Shown: positions 45,592 through 54,179 of the stretch, in pieces
How positions within the stretch are numbered: the stretch's first letter is position 1
Layout of the letters: each line of letters opens with the position of its first letter
Assembly: GCF_008763945.1 (NCBI RefSeq)
Contig: NZ_VTQH01000001.1
Span: 680,014 to 744,013 of the forward strand
From: Microbacterium testaceum StLB037
GTDB lineage: Bacteria; Actinomycetota; Actinomycetes; Actinomycetales; Microbacteriaceae
Length of the DNA: 64,000 nucleotides
Reading direction: 5' to 3'
Position numbers and translations under genes: made by a program
The notes under the pieces: model-generated
What the model saw: only the letters and a program-made list of their open reading frames with translations
Databases searched by the model: none
Told to the model about the DNA's origin: nothing

Positions 45592-46332
45592 ATGAGCGTC
45601 ACGCTGGCGACCATGGCAGATGCGTTGATCGAGTTCATCCTGAGCCTCCTGCGCGACCCGCAGGCTGCGGCCGAGTTCGAGGAGGACCCGGAGGGCGCGA
45701 TGGCGGCCCGTGGGCTGAGCAACGTCTCCTATGCGGACGTGTGCTCGGTGGCCCCGGTCATCGCCGAGAAGCCCTCGGTGGCCCCGAACCCGACGCCGGC
45801 ACCGGTCCACTACGACCGTCCGGACCACAGCCCCGTCGTGCGGGAGATCAAGACGATCACCAACTCGCTGCAGTACACCCACATCGACGATCGCGACACG
45901 ATCATCGACCAGTCCGTCAACCAGAACATCTGGGCGCTCGGCGACGTCAACCAGACCTTCGGCAACGAAGCCGTCGTCGCCTCGGGCGACAAGGCCATCG
46001 CCGCCGGCAACGACGTCGACCAGGACACCACCCTCGACAACTCGACCAACATCGACGCGGGCAACGACGTCAACATCGGCAACGAAGAGACGAACACCGA
46101 CATCGACGGTTCGTACAACGAGACGACCGAGAACACCGAGACCACGGACAACTCCACGGACATCGACCTGACCGACTCGGCCAACGACTCGTCCACGGAC
46201 GTCGCGGTGGGCGACTCGTTCAACGACACCACCGACACGACGATCGACACCACCGTCGACGAGGACACCACCGTCGTGTTCGACTCCGGCAACGACGTCA
46301 TCATCGAAGACACGGCGGATGACACCCTCTGA
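45592..46332 (+). CDS. IniB N-terminal domain protein with Asn/Asp/Thr repeat region
   Basis: The 246-residue product starts with an IniB N-terminal domain (ALIEFILSLLRDPQAAAEFE, GAMAARGLSNVSYADV; residues ~8-55), then a linker, then a module (~104-166) shared with two minus-strand proteins, and an acidic tail of DxTTD-like repeats. No signal peptide or membrane segment. M. tuberculosis IniB is induced by cell-wall-targeting drugs. AGGAG lies 6 nt before the ATG. It overlaps the next gene by 14 nt. Confidence 0.85.
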   Translation: MSVTLATMADALIEFILSLLRDPQAAAEFEEDPEGAMAARGLSNVSYADVCSVAPVIAEKPSVAPNPTPAPVHYDRPDHSPVVREIKTITNSLQYTHIDDRDTIIDQSVNQNIWALGDVNQTFGNEAVVASGDKAIAAGNDVDQDTTLDNSTNIDAGNDVNIGNEETNTDIDGSYNETTENTETTDNSTDIDLTDSANDSSTDVAVGDSFNDTTDTTIDTTVDEDTTVVFDSGNDVIIEDTADDTL

Positions 46333-47023
46333 CGCGCCTTCGGAACGGCGGGTGGGCTCTCAGGAGCTCACCCGCCGTTCCGGTGCGCCCGCACCGTCGG
46401 CCCCTCAGGCTCAGACGCGCCGGTCGCCCGCGCCCCCGCCCTCCGAGCCCGCCGCCAAGCCGGCGAAGCCCGAGCGTCCCGCCCTGCACGACAAGGCCGC
46501 TGCCCCCGTCATGGTCAAGATGCCGCCCCCGGCGGCGGTGCGCCTGGCGCAGATCTGCTGGGTGCTCAGCCTGGTGGTGGGCGCGATCGCCGTGGGCTAC
46601 CTCTTCGTGATCCGGCAGTCGATCGACCCCGACATCGAGGCGATCGTGCGCGAGGTCGACGCCTCGCGGCCGTCGGAGACGATCAGCTCCGCCGCCGACA
46701 TCGTGTTCTGGTGCGTGTTCGGCGCCATGGTCGCCGTGCTGCTCGTGCAGATCACGGTGCTGGTGTCGTTCAACAACCGCCGCGACAACGCGCGGTGGTG
46801 GATGCTCGGCATCCTGCTGTTCCTGGCGGTGACCGTTCTCGCGGCGCGCCAGTTCGTCGCGGTAGGAGACCGCGGCATCCCCCTCGACCGCCTGCTGTTG
46901 ATTCAGCTGGGTCTGTCGGCGTTGGGGCTGCTCTTCTGCATCATCCCCGCCGCTCTACGCTGGACCGCGCGAAAGCACGACGTCCGACGCGGCCCCGCCG
47001 GGAATCCCGCTCCCGAGCTCTGA
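46319..47023 (+). CDS. Four-helix membrane protein of the ini-like cluster
   Basis: The 234-residue product has a ~70-residue Pro/Ala-rich cytoplasmic N-terminus and four membrane segments (~75-95, 130-155, 165-180, 195-215). No family is recognised. It overlaps the IniB gene by 14 nt (translational coupling) and its 3' end overlaps the convergent dynamin gene by 68 bp, so antisense interaction is possible. Likely a membrane partner of the system. Confidence 0.75.
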   Translation: MTPSDAPSERRVGSQELTRRSGAPAPSAPQAQTRRSPAPPPSEPAAKPAKPERPALHDKAAAPVMVKMPPPAAVRLAQICWVLSLVVGAIAVGYLFVIRQSIDPDIEAIVREVDASRPSETISSAADIVFWCVFGAMVAVLLVQITVLVSFNNRRDNARWWMLGILLFLAVTVLAARQFVAVGDRGIPLDRLLLIQLGLSALGLLFCIIPAALRWTARKHDVRRGPAGNPAPEL

Positions 47024-48511
47024 GGTCGAAGCGGCGTCCGACCCCGAACCGAAGAGGTCGGATGCCGCTCCCTCGACGCTGCGGACGACTCCGCGGCACA
47101 GTTCGGCCGTGTGCCGATCGGTGAGCGGCGACTCCGCGATCGAACGCCAGTGCGTCAGCAGGCCGTCGATGCGCTCGCGCTGCGCGGCGGGGTCGGCGTC
47201 GTCCCCGAGCCCCAGACGACGAGCGGGGGCCAGCCCCCCACCGCCCACGATCCGCTCGGCCTCGGCCAGGGTGTCGGCGTCGAGGGCGGGCGGGGACGTG
47301 CGCAGCTCCGCCATGAGCGAGAGCTCGCGCAGGTCGTGGCTCTGGGCGGTCAGGCGCTCGATCGCCGAGAGCAGTTCCGCCGTGTGCGGCCGCGGGCGCT
47401 CGCGCACGAGACGCTCGACGCTGTGCAGGATGCCGCGTGCCTTCAGGGCGAAGGCGCGGCCGCGGAACTGGTCCTCGACGAAGCGCTGCACCTCGGTCAG
47501 GCCGCTCTGCTGCACGAGGCGATCCGACAGAGCCGACGACGTGGTGGCGCCGCCTCGGATGAGGGCCGCCGCCAGGCGCACGCCGAACAGCCCGAAGCGC
47601 CGCAGCAGCCCGCGACGGATGTCGACGCTGAGGGCGGTGTCGTCGGTGGCGCGGATGAAACGGTCGACGGTCAGGAGCAGGCGATCGCGGGCCGCGCGGT
47701 CCATCATCGCGATGTGACGCAGCGCGATGAACTCGCTCTCGCGCAGCGTGCGCCCGCCCTCGGCCAGGAGGCCGGCCACGGGCACCACGTCGAGGGCGAG
47801 TGAGCGGAGCTCTCCGTCGCGGCGGTAGCGGTCGGCGATCTTGGCCGCCGACAGCAGGGAGTCGATGCGCCCCGAGCCGATCTCGTCGGCGCGCGAGAGC
47901 GCGGCCAGGGCGTTGACGGTCTGAGACTCCCCCGCGGCGGTGTCGCGGAACGCCTCGAGGAACTTGAGGTCTTCGGCGTGGACGTGGCGCAGGAGGTAGA
48001 TGATGGCATCCGCCGCCGTCGGGGTGTCCTTCGGGATGAAGAAGTCCGTAGAGCGCGCCGAGTTCTCGGTGGTGAGGGAGGCGATGCCGGGGGTGTCGAT
48101 CAGCACGGTCGAGCGCAGACTCTCGCTCGGCCACGCGACGTCGATCCACGCCACCTCTTCGGCGGTGTAGCCGCCCATGTCGAGCACGAGGCGACCCTCG
48201 TCGCGGCGGACGGGACGCGAGATGCGCCGCCCGTCGTGCATGCGAAGGTCGACGCGCGCGGTGGCCCCGTAGCGGTACCAGGTGATCGTGCGCGTGCACT
48301 CGCCCGCGTCGGTGGGGGCGATCCGTTCGCCGATGAGGGCGTTGAGCAGGGTGGACTTGCCGGCCTTGACGATCCCGGCCACCGCGAGCCGCAGGGGCTC
48401 GCGCAGGCGTCCGCGGAACGACTCCAGCACCTCCACGGCTGCCGCGTCGTCGGCGTAGACGGCGAGCGCCTCGTCGACGATGCGGGCGACCTCGGGCAGA
48501 CCGCCGCTCAT
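46955..48511 (-). CDS. iniC: Dynamin-like GTPase, IniC type
   Basis: The 518-residue product has a GTPase domain with P-loop AGIVKAGKSTLLNALIG, switch II DTPGIAS and an SRADE-type G4 motif (LAALSRADEIG), then helical stalk. No clear membrane helix. IniC in mycobacteria pairs with IniA, a membrane-bending bacterial dynamin. It overlaps the iniA-like gene by 4 nt (ATGA) and ends inside the convergent gene. Confidence 0.85.
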   Translation of the reverse strand: MSGGLPEVARIVDEALAVYADDAAAVEVLESFRGRLREPLRLAVAGIVKAGKSTLLNALIGERIAPTDAGECTRTITWYRYGATARVDLRMHDGRRISRPVRRDEGRLVLDMGGYTAEEVAWIDVAWPSESLRSTVLIDTPGIASLTTENSARSTDFFIPKDTPTAADAIIYLLRHVHAEDLKFLEAFRDTAAGESQTVNALAALSRADEIGSGRIDSLLSAAKIADRYRRDGELRSLALDVVPVAGLLAEGGRTLRESEFIALRHIAMMDRAARDRLLLTVDRFIRATDDTALSVDIRRGLLRRFGLFGVRLAAALIRGGATTSSALSDRLVQQSGLTEVQRFVEDQFRGRAFALKARGILHSVERLVRERPRPHTAELLSAIERLTAQSHDLRELSLMAELRTSPPALDADTLAEAERIVGGGGLAPARRLGLGDDADPAAQRERIDGLLTHWRSIAESPLTDRHTAELCRGVVRSVEGAASDLFGSGSDAASTSELGSGIPGGAASDVVLSRGPA

Positions 48512-50439
48512 CGGGTGACCGCCGCGCGAGCCGGACGTGCCGCCTCGAGCTCTCCGGCGGGGATACGGCCGCGCAGCGCGTCGATGTCGCGCAGCTGCGC
48601 GTGCAGCTGCTGGATGCGCTTGTCACGGTCGGCGGTGTAGCTGGCGGCGGCCTGCTTGGCCACGAGCACCGAGTCGGACAGCGAGCGGTGCAGCTCGTCG
48701 GCGATGGCGCCGAAGTGGTCGCGAGCGGTGCGCTGCACGAGGCGCAAGCGGTCCTTGAGCTGTTTGCCGACCTGGAAGACGGTGTCTTCGATGTGGCGGC
48801 GCAAGAGGTTCTTCGCCTCGTTCTGGCGGCGCAGCAGGCGCGAGGACATGTCCTCGCGGAAGGCCCGGCGTCCCACCAGCACACCGGCCAGGAGCGAGAG
48901 CGGGTTGATGAGCGACAGTCCCACGATGCTGGTCGCAAGACCCACCATGAGCACGCCGCCGTACGAGCCGCGCACGCCGATGTAGATCTTCTCAGCGGCG
49001 CCCATCTTGCCGTCGTCGAGGTGCTGCAGCTCCTCGACCGGGTCGAGGAGTCCGTCGGTGCCGGCGACGTCGATCAGCGGGATCGACTCCTCGCCCATGC
49101 GGAACTCGTCGGCGACCTGCTCGGCGAGCCACTGCGAGCGCTCGTTCGTCCAGACGAAGGTCTCGGACACCGCGGCGTTCACGCGCTGATCGACCCACTC
49201 GGCGATCTGGTCCCAGATGGGGCCGGGGTCGCCCTCGTCGATCGCGGCCTCGCCCTCGCGCTGCACCTTGCGCAGGCGGTCGCGCAGGTCGTGCTCGGTG
49301 TCGCTGATGAGATCGGCGATCCCGTCGGAGAGGGTGACCTGCCACCGGGAGGTGCGGCTGCGGAAGTCGTCGGCCTTGGCCTTGGCGTCTTCGAGGCGCG
49401 CGATCATGCCCGGGGTGTCCTCGGGGTGCTCGAGCGCGTTCAGCTCGGTCTTGACGGTGAGCGACAGCTGGTCGGTGACCGTCTTGAGGTCGTGGACGGC
49501 GGCGCGGCGGTTGAGGTCTTCGGCCTTGCCCAGCACGTCGCGGCGCAGGTGCGCCACGAGCTCGGGGAAGCCGGACTCGTCGTTGAGTTCGCGGTCCTGC
49601 TGCTCGGCGGCGAGCAGGCGCAGGTCGCTGGACACGGCGAAGACGGGGACGTCGTCGATGTCGACGCCGAGTTCGTTCAGGTGCTTCTCGTCGACGCGCT
49701 GGATGTCGCGCCACTGCGGGTACAGGTCGGTCTTGGACAGCACCGCAGCCACGTTGGGCGAGATGCGCATGGCGTGCCGAAGGAACTGGATCTCGGGCTC
49801 GGTGTACTCCTGCGAGGCGTCCGACACCAGCAGCACGGCGTGGGCGGTCGTGAGCGCGGCCAGGGTGGCGAGCGAGCGCGTGGACTCGAGCCCGCCGACA
49901 CCGGGAGAGTCGACGATGCGCAGGCCGCCCTTGAGGATCTCGCGGGGCAGCAGCACCTCGGCGCCGACGACGTCGCCCTCCTGCTCGTCGTCCGCTCGCG
50001 AGGTGACGTAGTCGGAGAGGCGCTCGAAGGGGATGTCGACGCGACGGATCTCGTGCGACTCCCCGCTCTCGCGGCGCACGAGCACCGTGGCCGAGGGTTC
50101 TTCGGCATACCCCACCGAGGTGGGCACCGACGTGGCGATGTCGTCGTCGACGGCACACGCGGGGGCGTTGATGAGGGCGTTGACGAGCTTGCTCTTACCC
50201 TGCTTGAACTGCCCCACGATCACCACGCGCACGTGCGGGTCGGACAGGCGCGAGCGGGTGTTACCGAGCTTCTCGACGAGGTCTTCGCGGCCGACCGCGC
50301 CCGAATACGCCCGCGCCCGATCCACCAGGGCGGCCAGTTCGGCCGGCGAGGGAGGCGGATTCTTCTTCCCCGCGGGGGCAGCGCCCGGGGCGGAGCCCGT
50401 CGGGGCCGGGGACGTGGTGGGCTGGGCCGGTGCGGACAC
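48508..50439 (-). CDS. iniA: Dynamin-like GTPase, IniA type
   Basis: The 643-residue product has P-loop VGQFKQGKSKLVNALI, switch I DIATSVPTSV, DSPGVGG (G3) and SKTD (G4), long helical stalk and a hydrophobic hairpin (~500-535, GGVLMVGLATSIVGLSLINP) likely inserted in the membrane. This matches IniA, a mycobacterial dynamin that can fuse and split membranes. The Pro/Ala-rich first ~35 residues are extra. GTG 50439 is the start. The order iniB-iniB-iniA-iniC on this strand parallels mycobacterial iniBAC. Confidence 0.88.
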   Translation of the reverse strand: MSAPAQPTTSPAPTGSAPGAAPAGKKNPPPSPAELAALVDRARAYSGAVGREDLVEKLGNTRSRLSDPHVRVVIVGQFKQGKSKLVNALINAPACAVDDDIATSVPTSVGYAEEPSATVLVRRESGESHEIRRVDIPFERLSDYVTSRADDEQEGDVVGAEVLLPREILKGGLRIVDSPGVGGLESTRSLATLAALTTAHAVLLVSDASQEYTEPEIQFLRHAMRISPNVAAVLSKTDLYPQWRDIQRVDEKHLNELGVDIDDVPVFAVSSDLRLLAAEQQDRELNDESGFPELVAHLRRDVLGKAEDLNRRAAVHDLKTVTDQLSLTVKTELNALEHPEDTPGMIARLEDAKAKADDFRSRTSRWQVTLSDGIADLISDTEHDLRDRLRKVQREGEAAIDEGDPGPIWDQIAEWVDQRVNAAVSETFVWTNERSQWLAEQVADEFRMGEESIPLIDVAGTDGLLDPVEELQHLDDGKMGAAEKIYIGVRGSYGGVLMVGLATSIVGLSLINPLSLLAGVLVGRRAFREDMSSRLLRRQNEAKNLLRRHIEDTVFQVGKQLKDRLRLVQRTARDHFGAIADELHRSLSDSVLVAKQAAASYTADRDKRIQQLHAQLRDIDALRGRIPAGELEAARPARAAVTR

Positions 50440-50499
50440 GCGGGGAACCTCTCGGTCGTGCTGACGCCTCGTCGGCGTCGAAGAATGAAGGAACGACGA

Positions 50500-50532
50500 T
50501 AGCCCCGGGCGGGAAATCCCCGCCCAGGGCTA
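50500..50532 (-). terminator. Hairpin between the second IniB-like gene and iniA
   Basis: Stem TAGCCC-GGGCGGG / CCCGCCC-GGGCTA with one internal mismatch and a short AAAT-containing loop. It could lower iniA/iniC expression relative to the upstream IniB-like genes. Confidence 0.65.
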
Positions 50533-50565
50533 CCGATCAGACGTTTCCGTCGATGCAGATCTCGC

Positions 50566-51411
50566 TTACGCGTCGAGGTCGGCGTCGGGGAGCTGGACGT
50601 CGACGACCTCGGAGTTGCCCGAACCCCAGATGACGTCAGCGTTGATGGTCCAGTTCTCGGACTCGGTCGTGCTGAAGTCCTCGTTGAACGAGTCCGTCAG
50701 GTCGACGTTCAGCGACGAGTCGTTGTACGAGCCGTCGATGTTCCAGTCCTGCGAGGAGTCGGTGAGCTCGACCGAGATGTCGGTCGTGTTGCCCACGTTC
50801 GTCCACTCGGTGACCGAGGTGGTGTTGTTCATGTTGATGTCACCGTCGGCGGTGATGTTGGTCGACGCGTCCAGCGAACGCGAGATCGTGACGTCGCCAC
50901 CGGCGGCCACCGAGCCCGCACCCGACGCGGAGACGGCGCTGTTCGCGAAGCCCTGCGTCAGGTCGCCTCCGGCGACGTTCTGGTTGACCGACTGGTCGAG
51001 GATCGTCGCCTGGCTGTGGATGGAGACGTCGCCGCCACCGAAGCCGCTGAAGCCCGCGAAGCCCGTGTTGTACTCGCGAACGCCCGCGTTGATCGAGTTG
51101 TCCTCGCTCGACTCGTCCCAGTAGGAGTTGTTCGAGTCGATCGTCACGACGGCGTCGATCGAGTTGTCGGAGTTGTCCGAGTTGTCGTTGCCCGAGCCGT
51201 CGATGTCCCAGTCGGTGTTACCCGAGTCGACGTTGCCCGAGTCGGTGATCGTCGTGTCGGAGGTGTTGGTCTCCTCGAACGAGTTGTCGACGTTGCCGAC
51301 GTTGTCGAGGTCCACCGCCAGGTTGGTGCTGTTGTTGGTCGTGTCCGTGTTTCCGACGTTGACCCAACCCTCGTTGCCGGAGTCGGTCACGTCACCGATG
51401 TTCCACACCAT
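50566..51411 (-). CDS. IniB-like Asn/Asp/Ser repeat protein 2
   Basis: The 281-residue protein is dominated by Asn, Asp, Ser, Thr and Gly, has no cysteine, and has no signal peptide, membrane segment or IniB N-terminal domain. Residues 105-122 (DNSINAGVREYNTGFAGF) and the module at 137-197 (LDQSVNQN, GFANSAVSASGAGS, AAGGDV) match the neighbouring paralogue. The composition suggests a beta-solenoid or disordered scaffold. AAGGA lies upstream of ATG 51411. 29 nt after the other IniB-like gene. Confidence 0.7.
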   Translation of the reverse strand: MVWNIGDVTDSGNEGWVNVGNTDTTNNSTNLAVDLDNVGNVDNSFEETNTSDTTITDSGNVDSGNTDWDIDGSGNDNSDNSDNSIDAVVTIDSNNSYWDESSEDNSINAGVREYNTGFAGFSGFGGGDVSIHSQATILDQSVNQNVAGGDLTQGFANSAVSASGAGSVAAGGDVTISRSLDASTNITADGDINMNNTTSVTEWTNVGNTTDISVELTDSSQDWNIDGSYNDSSLNVDLTDSFNEDFSTTESENWTINADVIWGSGNSEVVDVQLPDADLDA

Positions 51412-51440
51412 GATGTCTATTCCTTAATTCTTGAAGCGGC

Positions 51441-52364
51441 TCAGGCCAGGGGCAGGTTGAGGTCGGCGGTGTTGAAGCTGTCGACGACGGCGGTGATGTC
51501 GACGGTGACGTCGATGTCGCTCTCGAACACGTCGGAGGTGTTGAACGAGCCGTCGACGGTGTAGTTCTCCGAGAGGTCGTTGAACGAGTCGGTGACGTCG
51601 ATGACCGTCGAGTTGTCGGTGTACGAGTAGTCCAGGTTGTACTCGTTCATCGAGTCCGTGATCGTGGTGACCGTGGTCTCGTTGCCGATGTTGATGTCGC
51701 CGCCCGCGTCGATGGTGGTCGACTGGTCGACGTCGTAGCTCCAGTTGACGTCGCCGCCGGCCGCGATCGAACCCTCGCCCGAAGCGGAGACGGCCGAGTT
51801 CGCGAAGCCCTGGTCGACGGCGCCCTCGGCCGCGATGTTCTGGTTGACCGACTGGTCGAGGACCGTGGAGCTGCTCCAGATCTCGGTGTGGCCCGAACCG
51901 GCGGCCGCAGCCGACGAGGTGCCCACGCCCGAGAAGCCGGTGTTGTACTCGCGCACACCCGCGTTGACGGAGTTGTCGGTGGTCGAGGCGTCGGTGAACT
52001 CGTTGTACGAGCCCTCGGTCCAGTCGATGCCGATCGAGTTGTCCGAGTTGTCGGAGTTGTCGTTGCCCGAGTCGGTGATGACGGTCGACTCGTTGTTCGA
52101 ACCCTCGTTGAACGAGCCGTCGACGCCGATGGTGGTGTCGTTGGTGACCGTCTCGTTGTTGGTCTCGTTGAACGAGTCCTGGACGCCGAGGTCGGTGTTG
52201 ACCGAGTTGTCTTCGTTGACCTCGTTGAGCGAGTCCGCGATGACCGTGTTGAGCGAGTTGTTGATGTCGCCGGTGGTAGGCATTTCTTCCATCCCATTTC
52301 CCGGGCCGCGGCCCGCAGGTGCTGTCTGTCCTTTGAGATTAGGAACGGCCCGCAGATCCGACAT
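51441..52364 (-). CDS. IniB-like Asn/Asp/Ser repeat protein 1
   Basis: The 307-residue product is like its neighbour: Asn/Asp/Ser/Thr-rich, cysteine-free, no signal peptide. Repeated DSFNE/DNSDNS units fill residues 40-110; the shared motif NSVNAGVREYNTGFSG and module at 168-230 follow. I chose ATG 52364 because GGGGAGG lies 6 nt upstream; a shorter ATG at 52292 has no good site. It is the first gene of the minus-strand ini unit. Confidence 0.7.
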   Translation of the reverse strand: MSDLRAVPNLKGQTAPAGRGPGNGMEEMPTTGDINNSLNTVIADSLNEVNEDNSVNTDLGVQDSFNETNNETVTNDTTIGVDGSFNEGSNNESTVITDSGNDNSDNSDNSIGIDWTEGSYNEFTDASTTDNSVNAGVREYNTGFSGVGTSSAAAAGSGHTEIWSSSTVLDQSVNQNIAAEGAVDQGFANSAVSASGEGSIAAGGDVNWSYDVDQSTTIDAGGDINIGNETTVTTITDSMNEYNLDYSYTDNSTVIDVTDSFNDLSENYTVDGSFNTSDVFESDIDVTVDITAVVDSFNTADLNLPLA

Positions 52365-52370
52365 CGGGGA

Positions 52371-52406
52371 CCTCCCCGGTATCGCGTACGGGGTACCCCG
52401 GGGTTC
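52371..52406. promoter_or_regulatory. Promoter/operator region of the minus-strand ini unit
   Basis: Read on the minus strand, GAACCCCGGGGTACCCCGTA and ATACCGGGGAGG form a G/C-block inverted pattern around CGCG, resembling the arrangement before the plus-strand IniB gene. The GGGGAGG part is also the ribosome-binding site. Confidence 0.4.
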
Positions 52407-52489
52407 GGAGGGGGGAGGAGGGGGGTGGGGTACGGGGCAGGACCCCGTGCGCGCTCCCGGTGGACCTCGTCGACACCCTGCCCCGCGCC

Positions 52490-52495
52490 TAGGCT
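52490..52495 (+). promoter_or_regulatory. -10 box (TAGGCT) of the THUMP-like gene
   Basis: TAGGCT is 7 nt before the GTG at 52503. Confidence 0.5.
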
Positions 52496-52502
52496 GGAAG
52501 GT

Positions 52503-53690
52503 GTGGATGCCGCCGAACTCACCGCCCTGCTGACCCCCGAGGGCCTGCGTCTGCTCGACGAGGTGGGCCCCCTCGACTCCGTCGACGAGGCTGCCCGGGC
52601 GGTCTCGCGCCTGCGCGCCGCGGGCCACTCCCCCGACCTCGTGTCGGCCGTCGTGGGGCAGGCGCGGCTGCGCGTGCGCGCGACAGCGAAGTTCGGGCCG
52701 TTCGCCGAGCGCATGCTGTTCACGCGCGCGGGACTCGAGCAGGCCACGCGCCTGTCGATCGCCGCCCGGCACGCGGGCCGCTTCCGCGCGGCGGGGATCC
52801 AGCGGGTCGGCGACCTCGGGTGCGGGATCGGCGGTGACGCCCTCGGGCTGGCGGGCCTCGGCATCCGGGTGCATGCCGTCGACGCCGACGAGGTGACCGC
52901 CGCGATCGCCGCCTACAACCTCGCCCCCTTCGGCGATGCGGCGACGGTGCAGCACGCGCGCGCCGAGGACGTGGATCTGAACGGGATGGATGCCGTGTGG
53001 CTCGACCCCGCGCGCCGTACGGCGGGCCACTCCGAGACGCGGCAGGTGTCGTCGGCCGAGTGGTCGCCGTCGCTCGAGTGGGTGTTCGAGCTGCTGCGGA
53101 CCACCCCCGGCGGCGTCAAGCTCGGGCCGGGGTTCGACCGCACGCGTATTCCCGACGACCTCGAGGCGCAGTGGATCAGCGCCGACGGCTCGACGATCGA
53201 GCTCGTGCTCTGGGCCGGTTCCCTCGCCCGCGAGGGCGTCCGCCGCGCCGCGCTCGTCGTGCGCGGCGACGATGCATGGGAGCTCACCGCCCCCGCCGAC
53301 AGCCCGGACGTGGACGAGCGCGAGCTCGGGGAGTTCGTGCACGAGCCCGACGGCGCCGTCATCCGCGCGCGACTGATCGGCGAGGTGGGACGAGCCCTGG
53401 ATGCCGGCATGCTCGCGCCCGGCATCGCCTACCTCACCTCGGACGCGGCGGTGACGAGCCCGTTCGTGTCGTCGTTCCGCGTGCGCGAGCACCTGCCGGC
53501 CGACCCCAAGAAGCTCGCCCAGGCGCTGCGCGCACGGGGCATCGGGACGCTGGAGATCAAGAAGCGCGGCGTCGACGTCGATCCGGCGGTGCTGCGCAAG
53601 AAGCTCGCGCTCCGCGGCGACGCCTCGGCGACGCTGATCCTCACGCGCGTGGGGCCGAAGCGCCTCGCGCTGCTGGCCGACCGGGTCTGA
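52503..53690 (+). CDS. THUMP-like domain class I SAM-dependent methyltransferase
   Basis: The 395-residue product has a methyltransferase core with GDLGCGIGGDALGLAGLGI (SAM motif I), AVDADEVTAA, and AVWLDPARR followed by a C-terminal THUMP-like domain (LADPKKLAQ-like DPKKLAQALRARGIGTLEIKKR). Such proteins are predicted RNA methyltransferases, target unknown. GTG 52503 lies 7 nt after TAGGCT (leaderless). Confidence 0.85.
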   Translation: MDAAELTALLTPEGLRLLDEVGPLDSVDEAARAVSRLRAAGHSPDLVSAVVGQARLRVRATAKFGPFAERMLFTRAGLEQATRLSIAARHAGRFRAAGIQRVGDLGCGIGGDALGLAGLGIRVHAVDADEVTAAIAAYNLAPFGDAATVQHARAEDVDLNGMDAVWLDPARRTAGHSETRQVSSAEWSPSLEWVFELLRTTPGGVKLGPGFDRTRIPDDLEAQWISADGSTIELVLWAGSLAREGVRRAALVVRGDDAWELTAPADSPDVDERELGEFVHEPDGAVIRARLIGEVGRALDAGMLAPGIAYLTSDAAVTSPFVSSFRVREHLPADPKKLAQALRARGIGTLEIKKRGVDVDPAVLRKKLALRGDASATLILTRVGPKRLALLADRV

Positions 53691-53699
53691 GGGCCCGGG

Positions 53700-54179
53700 T
53701 CAGCCGACGGCGAGCTGCGAGAAGCCCCAGACCAGCCAGCCCGCGCTGAACCCCACCGCGAGCAGGGACAGCGCCAGGGCCCAGACGGCCACCGACGTGC
53801 TGTCGTGGCGACGGCGCAGGGAGACGATCGACAGGACCGCCGCGACGACTCCGAGCGGCAGCAGCCAGCCGGTGAACAGCGCCGCGACCAGGGCGAGGAT
53901 CGCGACGCCCAGGGCCCAGGGCGCCACAGACCGCGGTGCGGGCGGCACCGGGGGGATGTAGGGAATCAAGTGGTCGCCGAACGCGGCCATCTCGAGCTGA
54001 GCGGTCGGCAGTCGTCCGTCGGCGTCGTCGCCCGCCTCGGCGGTCGTCAGCTCGGGCGTCGTCATCTCCGAACCCGCGGTCCGCACGTCGGCGGGCAGGG
54101 GCGGGACGGGGGGAAGTCCCGTCGCGACCTCGGCGTCCTCCTTGCGCGCGCGGCGCGTCGGCGGCTGTGCGTCGCTCAC
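53700..54179 (-). CDS. DUF4190-like small membrane protein
   Basis: The 159-residue product has a ~85-residue Pro-rich cytoplasmic tail and two membrane segments (~90-118 and 128-152, [20 protein letters not shown] and [19 protein letters not shown]), a DUF4190-type helical hairpin. Function unknown. GTG 54179 overlaps the tsaD stop by 4 nt (GTGA), so it is the last gene of the tsaB-rimI-tsaD operon. Confidence 0.7.
   Translation of the reverse strand: MSDAQPPTRRARKEDAEVATGLPPVPPLPADVRTAGSEMTTPELTTAEAGDDADGRLPTAQLEMAAFGDHLIPYIPPVPPAPRSVAPWALGVAILALVAALFTGWLLPLGVVAAVLSIVSLRRRHDSTSVAVWALALSLLAVGFSAGWLVWGFSQLAVG

Noticed and set aside
45592..46332. Secreted adhesin interpretation of the Asn/Asp repeat proteins
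   Set aside because: No signal peptide, sortase motif or membrane segment is visible in any of the three proteins, so surface location is not supported.
48601..50502. A 633-codon plus-strand open frame over the iniA-like gene
   Set aside because: The minus-strand frame encodes a complete dynamin; the plus frame has no recognisable domain.
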